Shown: positions 42,507 to 50,529 of the stretch, piece after piece | How positions within the stretch are numbered: position 1 is the first letter of the stretch | Layout of the letters: each line of letters begins with the position of its first letter | NCBI GenBank assembly: GCA_035695825.1 | Contig: DASRRH010000019.1 | Coordinates: 1 to 64,000 of the forward strand | From: JAKEFM01 sp035695825 | GTDB lineage: Bacteria; Planctomycetota; UBA1135; JAKEFM01 | Direction: 5' to 3' | Length of the DNA stretch: 64,000 nt | Notes under the pieces: generated by a model | Seen by the model: the letters and a program-made list of their open reading frames with translations, nothing else | What the model was told of the DNA's origin: nothing | The model's database searches: none | Program-made: the position numbers and the translations under genes

Positions 42507-44474
42507 CTACGCGCCGATGATGATCTTCGCGCCCTCGGTCGCCTCCACGCAGAAGCCGGGCGGGATCGGGCTGAGGGCGATGTTGAAGGCCTGCGCCCAC
42601 ACGTACGCGCCCACGAGGGCCGGATTGCCCGGGATCGGGAGCGGCCACTCCGCGCAGGAGTTGCAGGGGAACCCGCCCGTCGACGGGGCCGCGAGGAGGA
42701 TGCCGAGCGGCGCCCAGAGCGTCCCGAAGGGGGTGGGGATCCCCCCGCACGGGACCGGCGTCCGGATGCCCGGGATGGGAGGGCCGAAGAAGAGGTTGAG
42801 GAGCGGGAAGCCCGGGCTCGCGCCGACCATCTCGAGCGCGAAGGGGTTCCCGATCCGCGGGGGGACGGCGTTCGACTTGATCTCCGGCAGGCAGACGAAC
42901 GGACACGTCGACCCGGGGTCGCCGTAGAACCGCACGACGCCGAAGTCGCACTGGTCGACCACGACCTTCGCCGGGAGGCCCGCCCCGGTGAAGGGAGGTC
43001 CCGCGTTCGCGGCCCCCCCGAGGGAGGCGACGCCGAGCGAGCCCTTGTGGTTCTCGATCCCGATCGTCGCCGTGAACGGCCCCGGGACGAACGCCGCGTG
43101 GTCGTAGTGGAACTCGACCCGGTCGTTCCCCATCCCCGGGACGACGACGTCGTAGGGGCAGGGGGGCGCGGACGCGGCGAGCGAGCCCGCCGAGCCCTCG
43201 TAGAGCTTCACCTGGAAGGAGATGTTCCCCGCCCCCGTGCAGTCGCCGGAGGCCCCGACGAAGGCGCCCATCTCATGCCACTCGAACGTCATCACGCGGC
43301 AGCCGGGCGGGCCGTCCACGCGGTAGAACATCCCGGCGGCGATCGGCCCGATCGGGGAGCCCTCCAGGTCGTCCCAGAAGGCAGCGAGGATCGAGTTCGG
43401 ATGCACGGCGGAGAGGATCGCGGCGTTCGCGAAGACGCTCGTGAAGTTCCCCCCGCCGAGCTGGAGGTACCCGTTCGAGTCCATCGAAGCGTGCTTCATC
43501 ACGCGCCCCGCGAGGTTGAACTTCCAGGGGAGCGCGATCTGCACCCCGTCCGAGTGCGCGGCGGAGTCGTCGTCGTAGCAGGGCGTCGCCGCGCAGGAGG
43601 GTCCGACCGCGAGCGTCCCGATCAGCCCCTCGATGTGGCAGAAGGGCTCCTGCGGGACGATCGAGGAGGTGAAGAGGTAGTTCTGCTCCGTCCCGCTGAA
43701 GGAGACCGGCGTGAGGCGGAGGTCGCAGGGGGGGAAGACCGAGTTCGCGGCGCCGCGGTCGGTCGCCTCGACGCCGACCGTCGCGAGGGCGGCGGCGCCG
43801 CTCTCGAGGCCGACGGTCGCCGAGGTCGCGAAGGTCGAAGGCCCGCCGCCCGCGACGAGGCAAGGGGCCATGACGGGGGGCGCGGTCGACCGGTCGTAGT
43901 GGAAGTCGATCACGTCCCCCAAACCGGCCGTCGGCGTGGACCAGAGGACGGCCTGGAACGAAATCGAGCCCGCGCCCGCGCCACCGGCCGTCCAGGTCGC
44001 CATGTTCGTCCACTGGACGACGAGGGAGCCCGCCCCGTAGAAGCCGAAGTTGTAGGCGACCGTCGACGGGGGAGCCACGTTGGTCAAGATCAGATCGTCG
44101 TGCCACGGCAGGATCGCGTTGTTCGGCGCCGCCACGTCCCCGGGGTGGTGGTTCGTGAACGCGGCGCTCGCGGCCCCGAAGTTCGCGAAGCCGTTCGTGC
44201 AGACGGCGAGGGGTCCGCCCTGCGGGGCGCAGAAGAAGTTGAAGGGGAAGCCTCCCAGGGGGACGGGCATCGACACGTCGTCCGCCCCCGCAGCGAAGCC
44301 GAGCACGACGGTCCCGCCCGCGCCGAGGATCGACGCGTAGGTGTTCGGGATCGGGCTCACCCGGTACGAGCAGGGCACCGTCGTGCCCGGCGGACAGGGA
44401 TCGTCCTGGCCGGGAACGAGAGGAGCGAGGGCGGAGAGCGCCGCCGCGCCGAGAAGCAAGAGGGGGAATCTCAT
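42507..44474 (-). CDS. Large secreted beta-rich protein with two related halves
   Basis: A 655-residue exported protein. ATG at 44474 has AAGGAA six bases upstream and gives a clean signal peptide (MRFPLLLLGAAALSALAPLV). The mature region holds two similar domains of about 220 residues, each with nidogen-like features: 'WDDL' or 'WHDDL', 'FQ...L.' and 'FHYD' motifs (ILPWHDDLILTN and VIDFHYDRSTAP; ILAAFWDDLEGSP and RVEFHYDHAAFV). The last 110 residues are the shared C-terminal module seen in other secreted proteins here (IPGNPALVGAYVWAQAFNIA). Many paired Cys suggest disulfides. Function unknown; adhesion is plausible from nidogen-like homologues. Confidence 0.75.
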   Translation of the reverse strand: MRFPLLLLGAAALSALAPLVPGQDDPCPPGTTVPCSYRVSPIPNTYASILGAGGTVVLGFAAGADDVSMPVPLGGFPFNFFCAPQGGPLAVCTNGFANFGAASAAFTNHHPGDVAAPNNAILPWHDDLILTNVAPPSTVAYNFGFYGAGSLVVQWTNMATWTAGGAGAGSISFQAVLWSTPTAGLGDVIDFHYDRSTAPPVMAPCLVAGGGPSTFATSATVGLESGAAALATVGVEATDRGAANSVFPPCDLRLTPVSFSGTEQNYLFTSSIVPQEPFCHIEGLIGTLAVGPSCAATPCYDDDSAAHSDGVQIALPWKFNLAGRVMKHASMDSNGYLQLGGGNFTSVFANAAILSAVHPNSILAAFWDDLEGSPIGPIAAGMFYRVDGPPGCRVMTFEWHEMGAFVGASGDCTGAGNISFQVKLYEGSAGSLAASAPPCPYDVVVPGMGNDRVEFHYDHAAFVPGPFTATIGIENHKGSLGVASLGGAANAGPPFTGAGLPAKVVVDQCDFGVVRFYGDPGSTCPFVCLPEIKSNAVPPRIGNPFALEMVGASPGFPLLNLFFGPPIPGIRTPVPCGGIPTPFGTLWAPLGILLAAPSTGGFPCNSCAEWPLPIPGNPALVGAYVWAQAFNIALSPIPPGFCVEATEGAKIIIGA

Positions 44475-44650
44475 CGCGCGTTCCTTCATCCGGCCCTTCC
44501 ATCGAGCCGCCCGGAGAGGGCCTCCCTCCGGGCGTCCGCCGCGCACCGACCGCCGTCACCGGGAACAGGCGGGGCGCCCGGCACCCACGAATTCGAATGG
44601 TCCCGTCCCTCCGGCGGGAGGCCGGAGAAAAGGGATTGCGGGAGATCTTC

Positions 44651-44705
44651 CCCCTCCGGCGGGCGTCCCGCAACCCCGCCGCGGAGAGGCGGGCCTCCGG
44701 AGGGG
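44651..44705 (-). terminator. Hairpin downstream of the Prx6 gene
   Basis: CCCCTCCGG at 44651-44659 pairs perfectly with CCGGAGGGG at 44697-44705, starting about 24 bases beyond the end of the minus-strand Prx6 gene. A second overlapping stem (TTGCGGGA with TCCCGCAA) lies nearby. The structure suits transcription termination or mRNA protection. Confidence 0.4.
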
Positions 44706-44728
44706 AGAGGGAGGATTCGGGTCGGCGG

Positions 44729-45397
44729 CTACCGGCTCGCCGGGACTTCCTTGAAGCAGAGGTACCAGTCCTTGCACTCGTACCCCTCGGTCGTCCGCTT
44801 CGCCGCCTCGGCGTAAGTCTTCGGGGGCGGGACGATGACCTTCTCGCCCGGGCGCCAGTTCGCCGGCGTCGCGCACGCGTGCTTGTCGCTCGTCTGGATC
44901 GCGTCGACGAGCCGGAGGATCTCGTCCATGTTCCGCCCGTTCGTCATCGGGTAGTAGATCATCGCTCGGAGGGTCCCCTTGTCGTCGATGAAGAAGACGC
45001 AGCGGACGGTCGCCGTGTCGCTCGCCGCCTTGTGGATCATCCCGTAGAGCTGGGCGATCCGCATGTCGCGGTCGGCGATCACCGGGAAGGGGATCTGGAT
45101 CTTGAAGGTCGACTCGATGTTCCGGATCCAGCCGATGTGGGAGAAGCCGGAGTCGACGGAGAGCCCGACGAGCTCGACGTTGCGCTTCTTGAACTCCTCG
45201 TAGCGCTTCGCGAACTCGACGAACTCCGTCGTGCAGACCGGGGTGAAGTCCGCGGGGTGGGAGAAGAGGACGACCCACTTCCCCCGCTTCTCGGAGAGCC
45301 GGAAGGGCCCCTGCGAGGTCGCGGCCTCGAAGTCGGGCGCGGGCTCGTTGAGGCGGGGAAGGGTCGGGGTCGGGGCGAGCGTGGCGGTCTCCGTCAT
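44729..45397 (-). CDS. Cysteine-type peroxiredoxin, Prx6 (1-Cys) family
   Basis: A 222-residue peroxidase with the catalytic motif SHPADFTPVCTTEFVEF and the Prx6-specific downstream region PFPVIADRDMRIAQLYGMIH and MIYYPMTNGRNMDEILRLVD. The long C-terminal domain (PANWRPGEKVIVPPP, KDWYLCF) is typical of Prx6. It reduces hydrogen peroxide and organic peroxides. The motif around its Cys (FTPVCT) is the same as that around the UGA in the selenoprotein peroxiredoxin at 145-651, which anchors the reading of that UGA as Sec. ATG at 45397 has GGAGG close upstream. Confidence 0.95.
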   Translation of the reverse strand: MTETATLAPTPTLPRLNEPAPDFEAATSQGPFRLSEKRGKWVVLFSHPADFTPVCTTEFVEFAKRYEEFKKRNVELVGLSVDSGFSHIGWIRNIESTFKIQIPFPVIADRDMRIAQLYGMIHKAASDTATVRCVFFIDDKGTLRAMIYYPMTNGRNMDEILRLVDAIQTSDKHACATPANWRPGEKVIVPPPKTYAEAAKRTTEGYECKDWYLCFKEVPASR

Positions 45398-45480
45398 GGG
45401 GGCCTCCTTCGGGGTCTTCCTTCGGGACCCGCCGTCTCCCGGCAGGCCTCCGGCATGTTAGCGAGGGAGACGCCCGCCCG

Positions 45481-47415
45481 TCAGGGCCCGATCTCGATCC
45501 GGACGACGTCCGAGACGGATGCGAGAGAGCCGGGGAGCGCGAAGACGACCCACTGGCAGTCGAAGCCGAGGCCGGCGAGGGCGGGGACGTTCGGGATCGG
45601 GGCGGGGAGCGTCGACGTTCCGCCCGCGCCGACCGTCGCGCCCACGAGGAGGATCGGGACCACCCGGTACATGCATCCGGGAAGGCCGAAGGCCGCGAGC
45701 GGGATCCCGGGCCACGTGGAGGGGGAGGGCGGGCCGATCCCGAAGGCGGCGGCGCTCCCCGGCGCGGCGTCGGAGAGGGTCACCGCGAACTTCGAGCCGC
45801 CGACGCGGGGGCAGTCTCCCGTGAACCAAGCCTTCGGCGAGGGGGACGCCGCGCCCGCGCAGCCGGAGGCGACGACGGTCGGGACGGGGCCGCCGTAGAA
45901 GACGGCTGCCGTGCCGGAGTTGAAGATGCCCCCCGGGTCCGTGTAGGGCGCGCAAGCGGCGACGTCGTCGAACCCGTCTCCGTCGAGGTCCCCGCAAGCC
46001 GCCAAGGCGAAGCCGAGAATCCCGGCCGGTTCCGTCCCCTGCAGGACGATCGTCGAGCGGTCCGGGGACGCGAAGTCGAAGTAGGAGGGCATCGGGACCT
46101 GCCCGAGGACGAGGTAGGCCCGGCCTTCGTCGGAGCCGCCCGGCGCGTCCCAGTAGGGCGAACCGATCAGGAGGTCGGGGATCCCGTCCCCGTTCACGTC
46201 CCCGGCCCCCGCCAGGGCCTGGCCCGCCCGGTCGAGGTCGTTCGCTCCGACGAAGGTCGTCGCCGCGCCTGCGGGGGGGAGGAACGTCCCCGAGAGGGCC
46301 GGTCCTCCGAGGAAGAGGTACGTCGATCCGGCGTCGGTCCGATTCGCGGGGTCGTAGTAGGGGGCGCCGATGAGGACGTCCGCGAAGCCGTCTCCGTCCA
46401 GGTCCCCCACGCCGGCGAGGGCGCGACCGCAGAGGGCGTTCTCGGGGGGACCGAGGATCCGCGCGAAGGCCGACGCGAGGGGGATCGTCGCCGGGAGGTT
46501 CGGCCCTCCGGCCACGACGTAGGCCCTTCCGGTGAACTGGCCGGAGGTCAGGACCGTCGGCGCGCCGACCAGGACGTCGTCGTATCCGTCGCCCGTGACG
46601 TCCCCCGCGCTTCCCAAGGCGAAGCCGGCGGCGCCGAAGGGCTCCTCAGGGAGGAACACGACGCCGTTCGACCCCAACGTCGCCTCCGAGAGGACCGGCG
46701 GGAGGAAGGGCGAGCCGTAGACGAGGTAGACCCGGCCCGCGTCCGGCATCCCGGGCGAGTCGACGAGGGGAGCCCCGATCAGGACGTCGGCGAAGGAGTC
46801 GCCGTTCACGTCTCCTGCGCGGGCGACCGCGAACCCGACCCGGTCGTTCGAGGCGGCGCCGACGAAGACCGATCCCCCCATCGGGGGCGCGGCGAGGGAG
46901 TAGGTCCCGGTCGCGATCGGCCCTCCGTAGACGAGGTAGGCGGCGCCCGCGTCGGACACCACGCCCGCGTCCGACGAGTAGGCTCCGACGAGGATGTCGT
47001 CGTAGCCATCCCCGTTCGTGTCCCCCGCGAAGGCGACGGCCCAGCCGGCGAAGTCCGCGTTGTTCGGCCCGAGGAAATAGACGGATCCCGGAGAGGTGTC
47101 GCCGAGGTAGGTCGTCCCGGCCATCCCGGGCCCTCCGTAGATCACCGCGGCGGCGCCGGGCTGGAGCCCGGCGGCGTTCTGCGCGTGGCCTCCGCCGACG
47201 AGGAGGTCGGGGTATCCATCCCCGTTGAAGTCTCCCCCGCCCGAGACGGCGACCCCCATGTGATCCTCGAAGTGGGTGCCGTAGGCGAGGGAGATCCCGG
47301 CGCCGGGGGGGGACACGCTCAGGGTGGCGGTCACCTGCGCCGACGCGGAGGGCGCGAGGAACGCGAAGGCGACAGCTGCGCGCCGCGCCCGAAGTCCGAG
47401 AACCGGATGGCGCAT
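45481..47415 (-). CDS. Secreted FG-GAP repeat protein (second copy type)
   Basis: A 644-residue exported protein with signal peptide (AVAFAFLAPSASAQ). Seven FG-GAP repeats are seen, with Ca-binding loops GDFNGDGYPD, GDTNGDGYDD, GDVNGDSFAD, GDVTGDGYDD, GDLDGDGFAD, GDVNGDGIPD and GDLDGDGFDD, making one seven-bladed integrin-alpha-like propeller. The C-terminal 110 residues (VTLSDAAPGSAAAFGIGPPS ... PALAGLGFDCQWVVFALPGS) are the shared module. It is a paralogue in architecture of 9239-11221, but the repeats differ enough to suggest an old duplication. Likely cell-surface or released and Ca-dependent. Confidence 0.85.
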   Translation of the reverse strand: MRHPVLGLRARRAAVAFAFLAPSASAQVTATLSVSPPGAGISLAYGTHFEDHMGVAVSGGGDFNGDGYPDLLVGGGHAQNAAGLQPGAAAVIYGGPGMAGTTYLGDTSPGSVYFLGPNNADFAGWAVAFAGDTNGDGYDDILVGAYSSDAGVVSDAGAAYLVYGGPIATGTYSLAAPPMGGSVFVGAASNDRVGFAVARAGDVNGDSFADVLIGAPLVDSPGMPDAGRVYLVYGSPFLPPVLSEATLGSNGVVFLPEEPFGAAGFALGSAGDVTGDGYDDVLVGAPTVLTSGQFTGRAYVVAGGPNLPATIPLASAFARILGPPENALCGRALAGVGDLDGDGFADVLIGAPYYDPANRTDAGSTYLFLGGPALSGTFLPPAGAATTFVGANDLDRAGQALAGAGDVNGDGIPDLLIGSPYWDAPGGSDEGRAYLVLGQVPMPSYFDFASPDRSTIVLQGTEPAGILGFALAACGDLDGDGFDDVAACAPYTDPGGIFNSGTAAVFYGGPVPTVVASGCAGAASPSPKAWFTGDCPRVGGSKFAVTLSDAAPGSAAAFGIGPPSPSTWPGIPLAAFGLPGCMYRVVPILLVGATVGAGGTSTLPAPIPNVPALAGLGFDCQWVVFALPGSLASVSDVVRIEIGP

Positions 47416-47526
47416 GGATCTGGCGGGGTGCTCCAGGAACCGGTCCTTCCCGACGGCGCTCCGAGTATACCGCGACCCGGCGCGGCGGGGAGGGACGGCC
47501 AAGGTCTGGAGGGCGATTCTGCCGAT

Positions 47527-49179
47527 ATGCGCCGGACGATGACCGAGACCCTGGAAACTCGAGAAGCCGCGTCGGCGGATTGGGACGCCCCTCGGCCCTG
47601 GTGGATCGCGGCCGCGGCGCTGATCGCGCTCGGGTTCGTCCACGCCCTCCTCTACGTGAGGGTCACCGTCGACGACGCCTTCGTCTACAGCCGCTACGCG
47701 GAGAACTTCGCCCAGGGCCACGGCCTCGTCTTCAACCCCGGGGAGCGCGCGGACGGGTACACGAGCTTCCTCTGGGTGACCTTCCTCGCCTTCGCGGCAA
47801 AACTCGGGTTCGGGACGGTCGTCACCGCGAAGGCGCTCGGGCTCGGCTTCCACGTCGCCTCCCAGGTCGCCCTCCTCTTCCTCCTCCGCGAGATCCCCTT
47901 CGCCCACCGCTGGCTCGCCCTCGCCGCCCCGCTTCTCGTCGCCTCCAGCGCCGCGTTCGCCTACGAGTCCGTCGCCGGGCTCGAGACCCAGATGTTCGTG
48001 TTCCTCCTCCTCGCCGCGGTCCACATGGCGCTGCGGGCGACGCGGACGGGGCGGGGCGACCTCGTCTGGGCCGGGCTCCTCGCCCTCCTCACCCTCGCTC
48101 GCCCCGACGGCGTCCTCTTCTTCCCGGCCTTCCTCGTCTGGCGGGGACTCGGGCGCAACCGGCTCCTCGAGCCCCAGCTCCCGATCGCCCGCGCCCTCCT
48201 CGCCCCGACCGCCGTCTTCCTCCTCCTCGCCGGGGGGTCGTGGGCCGCGCGCGTCGCCTACTACGGACAGCCGCTGCCGAACCCCTTCTACGCGGGGGCG
48301 CCGCTTCCGCCGCTCGACCTCGCCGGGCTCGGGGCCTACCGGACGCTCGCCTTCTTCGACGAGAACGGGGGGCTGCTCTTCGCCGGCCTCGCGGCGCTCG
48401 CGCTCGTCGGCTGGCGGTCGGAGCCGTGGAAGCTCTTTGCCTTCCTCGCGATCGCGGGGCGCCTGTTCGTCCAGGTGTGGTCGGGTGGTCCGCCGATGGG
48501 ACACCACCGCTTCCTCGTCCCGGCCCTCCCGTTCGCCGTCCTCCTCTTCGTCAAGGCGCTCGACGAGATCCGCTCCGGCTTCGCCTCCCGCCTGAGCTTT
48601 CGCGAGGAGCACCTCCTCCTCGGGATCCTCGTCGGCGGGATCCTGGTCGGGTCCGCGGGCACCGCGTGGAAGCTCTCGCTCCGGAAGGTGCGGCCGGAGG
48701 CGCTGCGCTCGGCGGAGCGCCAGGAGGTCGCGCAGGTGCGGATGGGCAAGTGGCTTCGCGAGAACGCTGCGCCGGACGCCCGGCTCCTCTGCAGCGAGGT
48801 GGGGGCGCTCCCCTACTGGAGCGGCCTGCGCGCCACCGACTGCGACGGACTGACGGACCGGTTCGTCGCGCGGATGCAGCGCGAGGCGGACTCGGGCTGG
48901 GAGGAACGGGTCACGCACTACCTCTTCAAGGACCGTCCCTCCTACGTTTCGATCTCGAGCACCCGTCCCGACCGCTGCGAGTGCGGCTCCCCGGTCGGGA
49001 AGGCCCTCCTCGCTTCGCGGGAGTTCCGCGAGGGGTACGCCCCGATGAGCATCCTCGCGCGCGAGGGGGAGGACGCGCGCTGGCTCTTCACCTTCCGCCG
49101 CAACGACCTCGAGCACCCCGATCCGCCCGGCAAGATCGGGGGGCCGAGCGGTCTTGAACGGCCCGGGCCCGGGAACTAG
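47527..49179 (+). CDS. Polytopic GT-C glycosyltransferase-like membrane protein
   Basis: A 550-residue protein with about eleven membrane helices. The first loop has the motif VRVTVVDDAFVYSRYAENFA followed by GLVFNPGERADGYTSFLW. The 'DDAF...RYA.N...G.GLVFNPGE..EGYT.FLW' pattern is shared by bacterial GT-C proteins related to arabinosyltransferases; the Asp pair is the likely catalytic site. The C-terminal soluble region has several Cys (DRCECGSPVG). It probably transfers a sugar from a polyprenyl carrier on the outer face. Two nearby ATGs (47527, 47539) are possible starts. Confidence 0.75.
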   Translation: MRRTMTETLETREAASADWDAPRPWWIAAAALIALGFVHALLYVRVTVDDAFVYSRYAENFAQGHGLVFNPGERADGYTSFLWVTFLAFAAKLGFGTVVTAKALGLGFHVASQVALLFLLREIPFAHRWLALAAPLLVASSAAFAYESVAGLETQMFVFLLLAAVHMALRATRTGRGDLVWAGLLALLTLARPDGVLFFPAFLVWRGLGRNRLLEPQLPIARALLAPTAVFLLLAGGSWAARVAYYGQPLPNPFYAGAPLPPLDLAGLGAYRTLAFFDENGGLLFAGLAALALVGWRSEPWKLFAFLAIAGRLFVQVWSGGPPMGHHRFLVPALPFAVLLFVKALDEIRSGFASRLSFREEHLLLGILVGGILVGSAGTAWKLSLRKVRPEALRSAERQEVAQVRMGKWLRENAAPDARLLCSEVGALPYWSGLRATDCDGLTDRFVARMQREADSGWEERVTHYLFKDRPSYVSISSTRPDRCECGSPVGKALLASREFREGYAPMSILAREGEDARWLFTFRRNDLEHPDPPGKIGGPSGLERPGPGN

Positions 49180-49226
49180 ACGACGGGCCCCGACCTTGCC
49201 GCCCCCGGGCGGTGGGAGGCTCCGTC

Positions 49227-49802
49227 ATGGCCGGAAAGATCGCGTGGCTCGCGTCCCTCGATTCCGCGCAGGCCGAGGCGAAGAAGCAGGGGAAGCACGT
49301 CCTCGTCGACTTCACCGCCGCGCCCCACTGAGGGGGGTGCGTGCAACTGGATACCGTGACGTATCCGGACGCGCGGGTGACCGAGTTCGTCTCCCGAAAC
49401 TTCGTCGGCACGAAGGTGGACTTCCCGAACGCGCCCGAAGCGGCGAAGCGCCTCCGCGTGTCCTGGACGCCGACGATCCTCGTCCTCGATCCGGAAGGGA
49501 CGGAGCACCACCGGTTCGTCGGTTTCCTCCCTCCCCCGGACTACCTCGCCCAGGTAACCCTCGGCCTCGGCAAGTCCGAGCTCGACCGCGGGAATCACGG
49601 GGCCGCGGCCGAGAGGTTCGCCGCCGTCGTCTCGGGCTACCCGGAGAGCGAGGCGGCCCCCGAGGCCCTCTACTTCCTCGGCGTCGCGAAGTACCGCCAG
49701 ACGAAGGACCCCTCCCACCTGAAGACCGAGTGGACGAAGCTCCGGGAGAAGTACGGCTCGAGCGAGTGGGCGAAGAAGGTGGGGTTCGCGGTCTCGAAGT
49801 AG
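49227..49802 (+). CDS. Selenocysteine-containing thioredoxin-like protein (UGGC active site)
   Basis: A 191-residue thioredoxin-fold protein if the TGA at 49329-49331 is read as selenocysteine (residue 35). The first strand HVLVDFTAAPH leads into TGA, then GGCVQLDT, so the redox motif is U-x-x-C in the place of the usual CxxC (DFTGxxCxxC in Trx_7-like proteins). The frame continues through the cis-Pro loop RVSWTPTILVLDPEG and a TPR-like tail (AAERFAAVVSGYPESEAAPE) to a normal stop. No signal peptide, so it is cytoplasmic. ATG at 49227 has GGGAGG about nine bases upstream. A strong hairpin after the UGA fits a bacterial SECIS. Gene callers would start at a downstream codon and lose the active site. 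Confidence 0.88.
49347..49368 (+). promoter_or_regulatory. Candidate bacterial SECIS hairpin for the thioredoxin-like UGA
   Basis: CTGGATAC at 49347-49354 pairs with GTATCCGG at 49361-49368, an 8-bp stem with one T-G pair, around the loop CGTGAC. The loop starts 24 bases after the UGA and has G at its second position. Both properties agree with the known bacterial SECIS consensus. Folded by eye only. Confidence 0.7.
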
Positions 49803-49847
49803 CCCCGACCCCCTCCGCGACGGGCTTTCACGGAACGCGAGCCGCCT

Positions 49848-49864
49848 CGGGCGGTTACCGCCCG
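49848..49864 (+). terminator. Compact GC hairpin after the thioredoxin-like selenoprotein gene
   Basis: CGGGCGG pairs with CCGCCCG around a TTA loop, 46 bases after the stop. There is no T-run. It may end the transcript before the secreted protein operon at 49972. Confidence 0.4.
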
Positions 49865-49971
49865 GGCGCGCGGCGCTAACCTCGTCTGGATCGATCCCCT
49901 CGGCTGGACAGCCTCTTACGATGGCCGCTATCCTGCTTATCCTTCGTCCTCCGCGCGCGGAGAGGAATTGG

Positions 49972-50520
49972 ATGCCCTCCCTCCTCCGGATCCTCCGTTT
50001 CGCCGCCCCCTTCCTCCTTGCCTCCTCGGCTCCGGCCCGGGTCGTCGAGCGGCTCGACCTCCGGCAGATGGTCGGGAAGGCCGACGCTGCGGTCCTCGGG
50101 ACGATCGTCGAGGCGACCGCCTCCGAGTTCACGATGAACGGGGCGGTCTACGTCGCGACGCACCTCAAGGTCCGAGGCGAGAACCTCTACACGGGCCGCG
50201 AGGACGAGGTCGTCGTCTCCTTCCTTGGGGGGCAGACGGAGAAGTCCGGCATGTGGTGCGCGGAATCCCCGACGCCCCGCGAGACGCGGGTCGGCAACCG
50301 CGTCGTCGTCTTCTCGAAGTGGTCCCCGACGATGGGGGGGACGGGGATGAACAGCCTCTACGCCGCGCATGGAGGCCTCTTCCATGTGGAGACCGGTCCC
50401 AAGGGGGACGTCGTGATGGGTCGCGGAGAGGGGTACGCGATCGAGAAGAACGTCCGCGCCCCCGAACTTCGCGAGCGGATCGCCGCGATTCGCGCCCCCC
50501 GGGTCGACCAGCGCCCGTAG
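49972..50520 (+). CDS. Small secreted protein, paralogue of the one at 992-1633
   Basis: A 182-residue exported protein with signal peptide (LLRILRFAAPFLLASSAPAR). The mature part VVERLDLRQMVGKADAAVLG followed by GAVYVATHLKVRGENLYTG aligns by eye with TTVQKLDFAGLTRHATHVVV and VMTSTQLTVAGEWKG of the first copy. Family unrecognised. ATG at 49972 with AGAGGA upstream is preferred to 49921. It is followed after nine bases by a matrixin-like gene whose protease motif is destroyed, mirroring the active pair at 992-2643. Confidence 0.8.
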   Translation: MPSLLRILRFAAPFLLASSAPARVVERLDLRQMVGKADAAVLGTIVEATASEFTMNGAVYVATHLKVRGENLYTGREDEVVVSFLGGQTEKSGMWCAESPTPRETRVGNRVVVFSKWSPTMGGTGMNSLYAAHGGLFHVETGPKGDVVMGRGEGYAIEKNVRAPELRERIAAIRAPRVDQRP

Positions 50521-50529
50521 GAGTCCGCC

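Noticed and set aside
44475..44728. tRNA or small RNA gene in the hairpin-rich gap
   Set aside because: The stems do not form a cloverleaf and no T-arm consensus was found; a terminator explains the structure more simply.
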